The position numbers and the translations under genes were made by a program. A DNA stretch of 49,201 nt from Bradyrhizobium genosp. SA-3. Lineage in GTDB: Bacteria; Pseudomonadota; Alphaproteobacteria; Rhizobiales; Xanthobacteraceae. This document shows positions 18,463 through 27,523 of the stretch, one piece after another. A model generated the notes under the pieces. That model was not told where the DNA came from. It did no database searches and saw only the letters and a program-made list of their open reading frames with translations. The number at the start of each line of letters is the position of its first letter. Positions within the stretch are counted from its first letter, which is position 1. The stretch is from contig NZ_PSRT01000062.1 of assembly GCF_004212635.1 (NCBI RefSeq), forward strand, positions 1 through 49,201, read 5' to 3'.

Positions 18463-19575
18463 TCAGGATTTTCCCTTCAGGAATCCGATGCGACCGTAGA
18501 GCGCATCGCTGGCCAGCACGAAGACGAAGATGATGCCCTGGAGCACCAGCACGGACGCATCCGGCAATCCGAGGCGCCGTTGCAGCAGGCCGCCGCTGGC
18601 GCTGATACCCCCGAGCAGGATCGCGACGGGGATGACGGCGAGCGGATTTTGCCGTGCGAGGAAGGCGACGAGAATGCCGGTGAAGCCGTAGCCCGCAGCA
18701 AGATTGGCATTGGTGCGTCCCTGCACGGCGGCGACCTCGACCATGCCGGCAAGGCCCGCGGCGCCGCCGGCGAGAAAGCAAATGGTTAGGATCAGCTTGT
18801 TGACGCCGAGGCCGACGATTTTCGCGGCGCGAATGTTGCCGCCGGCAACCCGCGCGGCGAAGCCGAACACGGTGTGATAGATCAGGACGTAGGCGGCAAT
18901 GGCGGCGATCAGACCGAACACCAGGCCCCAATGCACGTCGGTGCCGGGAATGGAGCCGATCATGTTGGCGGCGCCGATCTCGCGCGTCGAGGGCTTGTTG
19001 AGGCTGGCGGGATCGCGCATCGCGCCTTCGACGAGATGGTTGAGGATTGCGAGCGCGATGTAGACGAGCAGCAGGCTCGATATCGTCTCGTTGACGCCGC
19101 GATACTGTCGCAAGCCGCCCGACAGCATGATCCACACGCCTCCACCGATCACGCCGGCGATGACCATGGCAATTTGCACGGCGAGCGGCGGCATGCCCTG
19201 GAGCGCCAATGCGGCGCTGGTTGCCGATAGCGCGCCGATCAGGAGCGCGCCTTCGCCACCGATGATGATCATGCCGAGTTGTGCGGGCAACGCGGTGCAG
19301 AGTGCGGTGAGGATCAGCGGCGCTGCGCGCGTCAGGGTGTTCTGCCAGGAGAACCAGGTGCCGAACGCGCCGTAGTACATGTAGAAATAAAGGTCGAGCG
19401 GATTCTTGCCGAACATCGCGACGAAGATGCCGAACACCACGAGCGCGCCAACGAGCGCCGCGCCCGGAATCAGGACATATTCGATCGTGCCGCCGTGCCG
19501 TTGCAGAAAGCCGGAATCGGCGGCCGGGGCTATTGTCCCGACCGCCTCGGCAGAATCCGCCGCTTCCGTCGTCAC
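18463..19575 (-). CDS. ABC transporter permease (BMP importer), system 2, first permease
   Basis: A 370-aa permease with a cytoplasmic N-terminus of about 30 residues followed by hydrophobic segments from about residue 32. IIIGGEGALLIGALSAT and the loop RVAGGNIRAAKIVGLGVNKL match the longer permease of BMP importers. The GTG start overlaps the TGA stop of the binding-protein gene (GTGA, 19572-19575), which indicates translational coupling. Confidence 0.9.
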   Translation of the reverse strand: MTTEAADSAEAVGTIAPAADSGFLQRHGGTIEYVLIPGAALVGALVVFGIFVAMFGKNPLDLYFYMYYGAFGTWFSWQNTLTRAAPLILTALCTALPAQLGMIIIGGEGALLIGALSATSAALALQGMPPLAVQIAMVIAGVIGGGVWIMLSGGLRQYRGVNETISSLLLVYIALAILNHLVEGAMRDPASLNKPSTREIGAANMIGSIPGTDVHWGLVFGLIAAIAAYVLIYHTVFGFAARVAGGNIRAAKIVGLGVNKLILTICFLAGGAAGLAGMVEVAAVQGRTNANLAAGYGFTGILVAFLARQNPLAVIPVAILLGGISASGGLLQRRLGLPDASVLVLQGIIFVFVLASDALYGRIGFLKGKS

Positions 19576-20684
19576 GAAGTCGCTCCGATCACGCCTTCGA
19601 CGAGGTAGTCCATCTTCTCCAACTCGGGATCCTTCTGGCCGCGATCGGTGCCGGCCACGATCACCGTCTTGCCCTTGTTGTCGACCAGCCCGCCCTTGAA
19701 GATGGCGTAGCCTTCAGCCGAGAGGAATTTGGCCTTGACGTCGTCGGCGTGCTTGCGGGCCTCTGCGGAAACCGCTTCGCCATAGGGCGATGTCTTGACG
19801 ATCTCTTCCTTGAGGCCGCCGCGATAGAAGTTCGGGATGCTCTCGCCGGCGGCGATCATCTTCACGAACTTCGGATAGAGCGCTTCCCAATTCCACTCCG
19901 CGCCGGTGAGATACGCCTTCGGGGCGAGCGGCGACTGGTTGGTATGATAGCCGCAGACGAAGGCGCCGCGGCGCGCCGCGTTCTCGACCATGGTCTTGGG
20001 GCCGTCGACATGGCAGGTGAGCACGTCAACGCCCTGGTCGATCAGGCTGTTGGTGGCTTCGGCTTCCTTGACCGGCATCGACCAGTCACCGGTGAAGATG
20101 ACTTGCGTGGTGGCCTTCGGATTGGCGAGCCTGGCACCGAGCGTGAAAGCGTTGATGTTGCGCAGCACCTGCGGGATGGGCTTGGCCGCAACGAAGCCGA
20201 GCTTGCCGCTCTTGGAGGTGTAGCCGGCGACGATGCCGGAGATGTATTGAGCTTCGTCGATATAGCCGAAATAGCTGCCGGCGTTCTTCGGATCCTTGTC
20301 GCTCCACAGGCCGCCGCAATGCTCGAAGCGCAGCTTCGGGTACTTGTTGGCCATCTTGACCATGTGCGGATTGTAGTAGCCGAACGAGGTCGGGAAGAGC
20401 AGGTTGGCGCCGTCGAGATTGATCATGGACTCTATCGTCTTCTCGACCGCGTCGGTCTCCGGCACCTTCTCTTCCTCGACGACCTTGAGGCCGGGAATCT
20501 TCTTCAGGGCGGCCGCGCCCTGCGCATGCGCCTGGTTGTAGCCGTAGTCGTCACGCGAGCCGACATAGATGAAGCCGATGGTCGTCTCGGCTGCGAAGGC
20601 CGGGCGGACGCCAGCCGCAGCGCCGAGGGTCAGGGCCGCGCTGCCTTGCAACAAATGCCGTCGTGAAATCCTGCCAAAATCCAT
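19572..20684 (-). CDS. BMP family ABC transporter substrate-binding protein, system 2, with Tat-like signal
   Basis: A 370-aa binding protein, first gene of the minus-strand operon 20684-14812. ATG 20684 has GGGGAG seven bases upstream. The leader RISRRHLLQGSAALTLGAAA has twin arginines and ends with AFA, so Tat export is likely; the system 1 binding protein instead has a Sec leader. The mature part opens with TIGFIYVGSRDDYGYNQAHAQG and contains FPTSFGYYNPH, as in the purine-associated BMP branch. Ligand likely a purine, nucleoside or ureide. Confidence 0.9.
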   Translation of the reverse strand: MDFGRISRRHLLQGSAALTLGAAAGVRPAFAAETTIGFIYVGSRDDYGYNQAHAQGAAALKKIPGLKVVEEEKVPETDAVEKTIESMINLDGANLLFPTSFGYYNPHMVKMANKYPKLRFEHCGGLWSDKDPKNAGSYFGYIDEAQYISGIVAGYTSKSGKLGFVAAKPIPQVLRNINAFTLGARLANPKATTQVIFTGDWSMPVKEAEATNSLIDQGVDVLTCHVDGPKTMVENAARRGAFVCGYHTNQSPLAPKAYLTGAEWNWEALYPKFVKMIAAGESIPNFYRGGLKEEIVKTSPYGEAVSAEARKHADDVKAKFLSAEGYAIFKGGLVDNKGKTVIVAGTDRGQKDPELEKMDYLVEGVIGATS

Positions 20685-21093
20685 TGCTTGCTCCCCTTGG
20701 CGGATGCCCCGCCTCAATCTCGCGGCTACCGCCGGTCTGGCGGAGCTTGGAACAAGTGTCGCAAGCTTCGTGCCAGAGGCTGCGGGGCGTTCAATTCGGT
20801 GTAAACGATTGGAAATAATGGAATTTAGGGGCTGCCCGAATCCTGATCAGGAAATCGACAGATTAATTTATGAGCAGTAACTCCCGATTGTATGCAATGG
20901 AGTTAAGCAGCCTTAACCGGTTCGCGCGTGTGCATGACGGGAGCGGGGCGGTCGGCCGGCCACTCGCATTCATGCTAACCACGTGCGGATTGGGACGGCG
21001 CCGGATGCGTGATCTTCGCTGGCACCGAACTTGTATCGATCGTCATCGGGACCGCCGCTGCTGCGGTCCGCGAGAGATGGAAAGCCCGCCGAA
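20685..21093. promoter_or_regulatory. 409-bp divergent intergenic region
   Basis: Region between the system 2 importer operon and the amidohydrolase gene. A low-GC patch at 20810-20910 includes the imperfect palindrome ATTGTATGCAAT at 20887-20898, similar in style to GntR-family operators, so it is a candidate control site. No convincing gene lies here; the short plus-strand frame 20870-21268 runs into the next gene out of frame. Confidence 0.35.
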
Positions 21094-22377
21094 ATGGTTG
21101 CTGGGAACGCCGTTCAGACGACATCGCTCGGCGAAGAGATCGGGCGCCGCATCAACGAGCTCGGTGCGATATCGGAAGAGGTTGGCAAGCTCACCCGCAT
21201 CTATCTCAGCAAGGAGCTGCGCGAGGCTGCGGACCTCATCCTGGGTTGGATGCGCGAGGCCGGCATGAGCGCGCATCTCGACGCGATCGGCAACGTCTGT
21301 GGTCGCTACGAGGGCGAGCAGCCGGGTGCGCCCTGCCTGATGCTCGGCTCGCACTACGACACGGTGCGCGATGCCGGCAAATGGGACGGTCCGCTCGGCG
21401 TGATCACCGCGATCGCCTGCGTCGCAGACCTCAACTGCCGCGGCAAACGCCTGCCGTTCGCGATCGAGGTTGTCGGCTTTGCCGATGAAGAGGGGGTACG
21501 TTTCGCCTCGACGCTCCTCGGCAGCCGTGCGGTGGCCGGCACATTCGACGAGAGCGTCCTGAACACGCGCGACCGTGACGGCGTGTCGATGCGCGATGCG
21601 CTCATCACGTTCGGCCTCGATCCCGATCGTGTCGGCGCGGCTGCGCGGGCGCGACGCGAGCTGCTTGCCTATCTCGAGCTGCACATCGAGCAGGGGCCGG
21701 TGCTGGAAGCACAGAACCTGCCCGTTGGCGTCGTTACCGCGATTGCTGGCGCGACGCGCCTTGCCGCGCGGCTGACCGGCATGGCCGGTCACGCCGGCAC
21801 GGTGCCGATGGCGCTTCGCCGCGACGCACTTGCCGGCGCGGCCGAATGCATCGGCGCGATCGAGCAGTTTTGCCGGACCGACGCGGGCGGGCTGGTCGGC
21901 ACCGTCGGATACATCCAGGCAAGGCCCGGCGCGACCAACGTCATCCCGGGCGAGGTGTCCTTCACCATCGACATGCGCGCGCCGACCGACATGCATCGCA
22001 AGCGTGCAGTCGCCGACATCGTCCGCCAGATCGAGGCGATCGCCAAGCGCCGGCAATTGGTGCTTCAGCTCGATGTCACGCACGAGAACCGCACTGCACC
22101 CTGTGCGCCCTGGCTCAAGGAGCAGATCGCCAAGGCGATCGGAGCGGAAGGTTTCTCCGTATTCGAGCTGCCGAGCGGGGCAGGGCACGACGGCATGGCG
22201 ATGATCGACATTGCCGATGTCGGGATGATCTTCGTCCGCTGCCGCGGCGGTATCAGCCATCATCCTGACGAGCATGTCGAGCTCGCCGATGCCGACACCG
22301 GCGCCCGGGTGCTGCTGCGGGTGATCGAGAATTTCAGGCCGCGGGACGGTCAGGTGAGCCCGCAAGTCACCGGATAG
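21094..22377 (+). CDS. Allantoate amidohydrolase-like Zn-dependent carbamoylase (M20 family)
   Basis: A 427-aa enzyme of the allantoate amidohydrolase / N-carbamoyl-L-amino-acid hydrolase / beta-ureidopropionase family. The metal-site signatures are GSHYDTV (85-91, His87), KWDGPLG (Asp98), ADEEG (Glu at 132-133), LELHIEQG (His197) and the C-terminal GGISHHPDE. Next to PuuE and UraD genes, hydrolysis of allantoate to ureidoglycine/ureidoglycolate is the best guess, but the family is hard to separate by eye. ATG 21094 gives the usual length (about 410-430 aa); the frame is open to 21031. It is transcribed divergently from the system 2 importer. Confidence 0.85.
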   Translation: MVAGNAVQTTSLGEEIGRRINELGAISEEVGKLTRIYLSKELREAADLILGWMREAGMSAHLDAIGNVCGRYEGEQPGAPCLMLGSHYDTVRDAGKWDGPLGVITAIACVADLNCRGKRLPFAIEVVGFADEEGVRFASTLLGSRAVAGTFDESVLNTRDRDGVSMRDALITFGLDPDRVGAAARARRELLAYLELHIEQGPVLEAQNLPVGVVTAIAGATRLAARLTGMAGHAGTVPMALRRDALAGAAECIGAIEQFCRTDAGGLVGTVGYIQARPGATNVIPGEVSFTIDMRAPTDMHRKRAVADIVRQIEAIAKRRQLVLQLDVTHENRTAPCAPWLKEQIAKAIGAEGFSVFELPSGAGHDGMAMIDIADVGMIFVRCRGGISHHPDEHVELADADTGARVLLRVIENFRPRDGQVSPQVTG

Positions 22378-22450
22378 AGACACGAATCAGACACGCCTAA
22401 AATAGTGACGGCCTTCCGCCGGGGCCACGAGGAACAATTCGACGAGACAT

Positions 22451-23824
22451 ATGAACAGCGACATTTCTTTTCCGCGCCATCGCGAAAGCCGGTTCTATCA
22501 GGGGCTGACGGCGACCTTCGTTGCCAACGCGCTTCAGGCGGTGAATTTTCTCGGCGATCGATTCCTGAGGCAATCGCATCATCCGTTCACTGCCATCGCG
22601 GACCTTTACCGGCACGCGATGGACAGCGCCTTTTCGGTGACCGAGGCATTCCTCGTCACGGGGGCGCCGCACGCTTCCGCGTACTATCCGCGCGACTTCG
22701 CCTGGTTCTATCCCGACGTTCTCGATCCTGAAACCATCATGGATTCGCAGGACGCAGTGCGACGGGCCCGTCTGCTCGAAAAGAGCGTGCGTCTGTTGCT
22801 GGAGGCGGTTCGCGCTGGCGTCGTCACCACGACCATCGTGCCGGCGGGACGCGGTCGGTATCTCGGAGTGAACTATTTCTCGCGTCCTTCGGATACGCTG
22901 CTCGGTATCCTTGCCGGTCTCCAGCAGATGATGTCCGCCGAAGACAGGGCGTCGTCCTTTCTGGCAATGTCACAATGCGCGCATGCGGGCCGCCTACTGG
23001 TGGCCGAATATGGCGCCGACTTGAGGCGGGCGATCCTGCAGCTCGCAAGCGAGCTGGAGCCATTCGACGATGCCGGCACCAGATATTTGCTGTGCGATGC
23101 CCGCGCCCCGCGCTCTGCGGCAACCGACACCCGCGCCGAGCGCCGACGCTTCGTGACCAATGCCTGCGTCTACACGACGTTCGTGTGGGGCGTGCAGCTA
23201 GGAATCGTCGACGAGAACGAGCTGAAACGGCTGCTCGGGCGCGACCTTGCGCAGCACAAGAGAGACCTGCTCCGGCTGTTCGGCAAGGACGGTTATATCA
23301 GACATTCCCTAGACGTCCCGGCGGCCCCGCCGGCGTCCTCGGTTGCGCTGGATTTCGTCAGCGTGCATCGCGGCTTCTGGGATCTGAACGAGGAAACCGA
23401 GCGCGCGCTGTTCGCGGCCACGGCGGATTTGATCATTGCGGAGCCGCGCTTCCGCATCCCCAGCACGTTCCACTTCCTGGTGTCGGCGGATAATCCGCGG
23501 ACCAAAATGATCCACAAGATCGCGGCTCCCGCCTACCAGGGACGCTCATCCTGGCCGACATTCAACGTCGAGTTTGCGGATCGCATGCTGGACTTCGACG
23601 AATTCTCGGGGAGCGGCACCTACCGGGCCTGCGCCCAGGGAATATTGAATGACATTCGGACTGCAACCGAGGGCCACGGCGGCTATCAGGAACTGATCTC
23701 GGAGCAGGGTCTGAAATATCGCACCTGGGCTTATAAGGGTGCCGTGGCTCATTCCTGGTTTCCCCGCTTCCTCTCTGTCTGGAGGAGGGCGTATGGAACG
23801 CCGCTTCTCCGGTGGAATGACTGA
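22451..23824 (+). CDS. Conserved protein of unknown function, possible six-hairpin glycosidase-like fold
   Basis: A 457-aa soluble protein without signal peptide or membrane segment. I do not recognise a named family. Motifs that stand out are YYPRDFAWFYPDV (about 78-90), GRGRYLGVNYFSRPSDTLLG (about 133-152), HRGFWDLNEETERAL and the C-terminal KYRTWAYKGAVAHSWFPRFLSVW. Repeated helix pairs and aromatic/acidic motifs such as RDFAW are reminiscent of (alpha/alpha)6-barrel glycoside hydrolases, but this is a weak guess. It starts 73 bases after the amidohydrolase stop and may share its transcript. Codon use matches its neighbours. Confidence 0.75.
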   Translation: MNSDISFPRHRESRFYQGLTATFVANALQAVNFLGDRFLRQSHHPFTAIADLYRHAMDSAFSVTEAFLVTGAPHASAYYPRDFAWFYPDVLDPETIMDSQDAVRRARLLEKSVRLLLEAVRAGVVTTTIVPAGRGRYLGVNYFSRPSDTLLGILAGLQQMMSAEDRASSFLAMSQCAHAGRLLVAEYGADLRRAILQLASELEPFDDAGTRYLLCDARAPRSAATDTRAERRRFVTNACVYTTFVWGVQLGIVDENELKRLLGRDLAQHKRDLLRLFGKDGYIRHSLDVPAAPPASSVALDFVSVHRGFWDLNEETERALFAATADLIIAEPRFRIPSTFHFLVSADNPRTKMIHKIAAPAYQGRSSWPTFNVEFADRMLDFDEFSGSGTYRACAQGILNDIRTATEGHGGYQELISEQGLKYRTWAYKGAVAHSWFPRFLSVWRRAYGTPLLRWND

Positions 23825-23834
23825 GCGCGGACAA

Positions 23835-25154
23835 CTATCCGGCCGTCACGTCCACCAGCTCACCGCCCTCCAGCACCTTGGCCGCCTTGGCGCGGTCGAG
23901 GTCGCCTTCCCAGGCGGCCACCACGACCGTGGCCACGCAATTGCCGACGAGATTGCCGAGTGCGCGGGCCATGCCGATGAACCAGTCGACCGAAAGCACG
24001 AGCACGAGGCCGATCGCCGGAATGCTCGGCACTGCGTTCAGCGTCGCCGCCAGGATCACGATCGCCGAGCCCGGCACGCCATGTGCGCCCTTCGACGTGA
24101 TCAGGGACACGCCGAGCACCAGCAGGAGGTCGCCGAACGAAAGCGGCGTATTGGTCGCCTGCGCGATGAACACGACGGCGAGTGTCAGGTAGATCGAGAA
24201 GGCGTCGAGGTTGAAGGAATAGCCGGTCGGGATGACGAGGCCGACGATGGAATCCTTCACGCCCATCCGCTCCAGCTTCTTCATGATCTGGGGCAGCACC
24301 GCATCGGACGAGGCGGTGGCGAGCACGATGGTGAGCTCTTCGCGCAGGTAAGCGAGGAACTTGAGGATGTTGATGCCGGCCAATGCCATCACCCCGCCAA
24401 GCACGCCGAGCACGAAGATGCCGACTGAGACGTAGAACAGCATCACCAGCGACACGAGCTGCTTCAGCGAGCCGACGCCATATTTGCCGACGGTGTAGGC
24501 GACCGCACCGAGCACGCCGAGCGGTGCGACGCGCACGATCAACCCCATGACGCGGAACAGCACGGTGGAGGCCGCATCGATGATGGAGGTGACGAGCGCG
24601 CCCTTCTCGCCGCCGACCAGCGCAAGGCCGACGCCGAACAGCACGGCGAAGAACAGCACCTGGAGCACGTCGTTGCGCGACAGCGCATCGAAGGAGGTGG
24701 TTGGGATCACGTTCATCAGAAAGGCGCCGATGCCGCCGCCGGACAGCTTGTGAGCGTTGTCGGCGTAGGTGTTGATCGCCTTGGCATCCAGCGTCGAGGG
24801 ATCGATGTTCATGCCGTGGCCGGGGCCGAAGATGTAGGCGAGCAGCAGGCCGACGACGAGTGCGGCGGTCGTCATGACCTCGAAATAGACCAGCGCCTTG
24901 ACGCCGACCCGGCCCACCTTCTTGAGGTCTCCGGCGCCGGCAATGCCGTGCACGACGACGCAGAACACGATCGGCGCCACGATCATCGAGATCAGCTTCA
25001 GGAAGGCGTCGCTGAGGATCTTGAGCCCGACGGCGAAATCAGGGACGGCTACGCCGAGGATGATGCCCAGGACCAGTGCTGCCAAGACCTGGACGAACAG
25101 CGAGGTGTAAAGCGGCTTGGGCTCGGCGGCCGGGGCCGCGGTGATGGTCGACAT
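23835..25154 (-). CDS. dctA: C4-dicarboxylate/H+ (Na+) symporter DctA
   Basis: A 439-aa member of the DAACS (glutamate/dicarboxylate:cation symporter) family. It has eight membrane segments plus re-entrant loops; family signatures are MIVAPIVFCVVVHGI, ATASSDAVLPQIMKKLE (HP1-like serine-rich loop, with TASSD) and GYSFNLDAFSIYLTLAVVFIAQAT (TM7). It takes up succinate, fumarate and malate across the inner membrane. ATG 25154 has GGGGAA upstream; the frame extends to 25202. No dctBD regulators are adjacent. It converges on the unknown gene at 22451 with a 10-bp gap. Confidence 0.93.
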   Translation of the reverse strand: MSTITAAPAAEPKPLYTSLFVQVLAALVLGIILGVAVPDFAVGLKILSDAFLKLISMIVAPIVFCVVVHGIAGAGDLKKVGRVGVKALVYFEVMTTAALVVGLLLAYIFGPGHGMNIDPSTLDAKAINTYADNAHKLSGGGIGAFLMNVIPTTSFDALSRNDVLQVLFFAVLFGVGLALVGGEKGALVTSIIDAASTVLFRVMGLIVRVAPLGVLGAVAYTVGKYGVGSLKQLVSLVMLFYVSVGIFVLGVLGGVMALAGINILKFLAYLREELTIVLATASSDAVLPQIMKKLERMGVKDSIVGLVIPTGYSFNLDAFSIYLTLAVVFIAQATNTPLSFGDLLLVLGVSLITSKGAHGVPGSAIVILAATLNAVPSIPAIGLVLVLSVDWFIGMARALGNLVGNCVATVVVAAWEGDLDRAKAAKVLEGGELVDVTAG

Positions 25155-25364
25155 GATGGATTCCCCGTTTGACGCGACTTCGGCGTCAAAAAGGAGCAAC
25201 AACCGTGCCAGATTGTCGCGGGTGAACCCGAAAACAGCCCAAGGCTACCGGGCATGCTGTCGGACGCCGCGTTACGTGTGAGCCTCTCGTAGGACGTAAA
25301 TCCGATGTCGACATCGAGTAGCCATTGTCGGTTGGTCGCGCAGCCATGCGGCGGGATTGACCCG

Positions 25365-25586
25365 TTAAGCCACGAGGTCCAGCAGCCGGCACGATCCGCG
25401 CACCAGCACCTTGCGTCCGGTGGGCGTCATCTCAGGCAAGCCATCATTGACGACAACGAGGCCGAGCTTGACGAGACTTTCGAGGAGGTAGGCCTTCGAG
25501 AGGCGACCGTTCGATGCCGGATTGCGAAGTGTGCGTAGCGCTTCCCATTGATCCGGCGAAAGATCGAAGTCGACGTCGTTGCTCAT
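25365..25586 (-). CDS. Small protein of unknown function, winged-helix-like
   Basis: A 73-aa acidic-start protein (MSNDVDFDLSPDQWEALRTL). A GAGG site lies five bases before ATG 25586. The pattern of helix, then LSKAYLLESLVKLGLVVVNDGLPEMTPTGRKVL, looks like a small winged-helix domain with a beta hairpin wing, resembling hypothetical proteins frequent in Bradyrhizobium. No function can be given. Confidence 0.72.
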   Translation of the reverse strand: MSNDVDFDLSPDQWEALRTLRNPASNGRLSKAYLLESLVKLGLVVVNDGLPEMTPTGRKVLVRGSCRLLDLVA

Positions 25587-25933
25587 GTTGCCTCAAGCGA
25601 TAGGTACCGTTCGCGCGTCTCTGTTAGCGACGCTGCATGACCATGCGACGACAATGAGTCGGGAATTCGGTGCGTCTTTAGAACGTCTCTTCACAAATTG
25701 CCGCACTTCGTTGCGCCACAAGAGTTAAGATCGCTCCGCCGCGAATATCGTTCCGAACCTCGATCACTTATTGATGATGTTGGCTTGATGTTGCGCTGCG
25801 AACTGCCGCGCTGCACGGGAAGTGCTGCTGTCCCATTTCGCGCCGCAATATGCACAGAAACAATGAGACGGAGCGTTCGGGACTCTGTTAGCCTTGTTCG
25901 CGGGAAATGGCTTCACAGGCCGGAGTGGAGTGC
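25587..25933. other. 347-bp intergenic region, no gene seen
   Basis: Lower GC than the flanks, with frames on both strands that lack ribosome-binding sites or recognisable motifs. It separates two divergent small genes and presumably carries their promoters. Confidence 0.4.
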
Positions 25934-26116
25934 ATGAAGAGGCTGGTCGAAATCCGCAGTCAGGAATCGCTGTGCCGAGAGCGGGCCGCGCTCGATTTCG
26001 AGCGCCGCGTTTTCTGGCTGGCGCAGGCGGAAGAGTGGAAGCAGCGCGCTGTCGACGAAATCGCGCATCACTTTCGCGAATGCAATCTTGCTCACGCTGA
26101 GCTGACCGCCGCCTGA
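25934..26116 (+). CDS. Small charged helical protein of unknown function
   Basis: A 60-aa product from ATG 25934, preceded by a GGAGTGGAG purine-rich site. The sequence is highly charged and helical (SQESLCRERAALDFERRVFWLAQAEEWKQ is split here only for description), rich in Arg, Glu and Ala with no signal peptide. Similar tiny proteins are common in rhizobial genomes. An upstream in-frame ATG at 25907 would add nine residues. It converges on the VWA gene. Confidence 0.62.
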   Translation: MKRLVEIRSQESLCRERAALDFERRVFWLAQAEEWKQRAVDEIAHHFRECNLAHAELTAA

Positions 26117-26141
26117 CGATAGAGGCGGGTGCGATCGCCGC

Positions 26142-27518
26142 TTATTGATAACTGGCCACGATGTCGGACACTGCGCGCTCGAGCTGCTGCGCGGTGGCGC
26201 ATTGGCGCACGACAGTACAGAAGGTCGCATAGCGCGGCATCTCGGAATCGCCAAAGCCCCAGGCGAGTCGTCCCTCCGGATTGAGCCAGACCAGCCGCTT
26301 CGACCGTTCGGAGATACGGCGCAGAATGTCGGCGCGCGGGTCGAGATTGTTGCTGCGGGCATCGCCGAGCACGATCACCGTGGTCTGCGGCGTCAACGTG
26401 CTCATGAACTCTTTCTCGAAATCGACCAGCGAGGAGCCATAGTCGGACGAGCCGAAGCCGACCTTGGACATGATCTCTGCCATCGCCTCTTCCGGCGAGT
26501 TGTTCTCCAGGATCTCGCTGACCTCGATCAGATGCGAGGAGAAGGCAAATGAGCGGACGTCGTCAACCACCTCATGCAGCGAGTGGATCAGCAGCAGGAA
26601 GAAGTCGGAGACCTGAGCGACCGAGCCGGAGACGTCGCAGAGCGCCACGATCCTGGGCCGGTCACGATGCTTGCGCTTCCATGCGGTGAGGAACGGTACG
26701 CCGCCCCAGGCCGCGTTCCGGCGCAGCGTGCGGCGGACATCGAGATGGCCGCGGCGCTGGCGCTTGCGCGGCTTCGAGTAGCGCTCGCGCAGCCGGCGCG
26801 CGATCTGGCGGATGAGAGCGCGCATCTCGGCGACCTGGCGCCGCTCGATGCGCGCGAGCGGCGCGTTGCGCAGGATCTCGTTGCGAAGGTTTTCGGCCTC
26901 CTCGCGGGCGTAGAGCGCAAGCCCCTGCGAGACCGTGTCGCGCACCGCTTCGCGCAAGGCATCGAGCGCGGCGCGCAGACGCTCGGCCAGCGACGGGTTG
27001 GTCGCGGTCAGTTGGTCCAGATCGTCCCGCAGGCGCTGGAGGCCCATGGCGTCGAGGATGCGGCTGGAGAAGATGCCACGCTGGGTGGAATAGCGGATAT
27101 CGGACAGCGAGGCGGCACCGGAGGCACTGGCGATCGCCGCTGCGATCGCATTGCGATCCTGCGACAGCAGCATCTGCGCAAGAGGGCTGAGTTCCTGGGC
27201 GGGCTGATTTTCACCAGCTTCGCCGGCCGCGTTCGATGAGGACGACTGATCTGAGTCCTGGGAAGCGTCGTCGCTGCCGGCCTCGGGCTGATCCGGCCGC
27301 GGTTCCGGCTGGCTGAAGAAGAGATCGAAACAGTCGCCGAGTGCGAGTTTTTCGTCCTGCGACTTGGCGAGCGTCAGCAGCAGGGCGTCGCGCAAGATGG
27401 CGCGGTCGGAGAAACCGACCTGCTTGACCGCGCGCATCGCATCGATGCTTTCGGCGGGCGAGACGTGAACGCCGGCGCCGCGCGCCGCCCGAAAGAAACG
27501 ATGGAGGTTCTCGCGCAT
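26142..27518 (-). CDS. VWA domain-containing protein, CoxE-like
   Basis: A 458-aa protein. After an N-terminal helical region comes an acidic Ser/Gln/Asp-rich linker (about 70-105), then a coiled charged region and a C-terminal von Willebrand A domain with the MIDAS motif DVSGS (295-299) and downstream SSDYGSSL and VIVLGDARSNN. These are CoxE/YehP-like proteins that work with a MoxR-type AAA ATPase as a chelatase-like pair, for example in maturing the Mo/Cu centre of CO dehydrogenase. The MoxR gene lies 5 bases upstream in the same operon. ATG 27518 is taken as the start since the longer open frame is antisense to the MoxR gene. Confidence 0.88.
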   Translation of the reverse strand: MRENLHRFFRAARGAGVHVSPAESIDAMRAVKQVGFSDRAILRDALLLTLAKSQDEKLALGDCFDLFFSQPEPRPDQPEAGSDDASQDSDQSSSSNAAGEAGENQPAQELSPLAQMLLSQDRNAIAAAIASASGAASLSDIRYSTQRGIFSSRILDAMGLQRLRDDLDQLTATNPSLAERLRAALDALREAVRDTVSQGLALYAREEAENLRNEILRNAPLARIERRQVAEMRALIRQIARRLRERYSKPRKRQRRGHLDVRRTLRRNAAWGGVPFLTAWKRKHRDRPRIVALCDVSGSVAQVSDFFLLLIHSLHEVVDDVRSFAFSSHLIEVSEILENNSPEEAMAEIMSKVGFGSSDYGSSLVDFEKEFMSTLTPQTTVIVLGDARSNNLDPRADILRRISERSKRLVWLNPEGRLAWGFGDSEMPRYATFCTVVRQCATAQQLERAVSDIVASYQ

Positions 27519-27523
27519 CGGCC

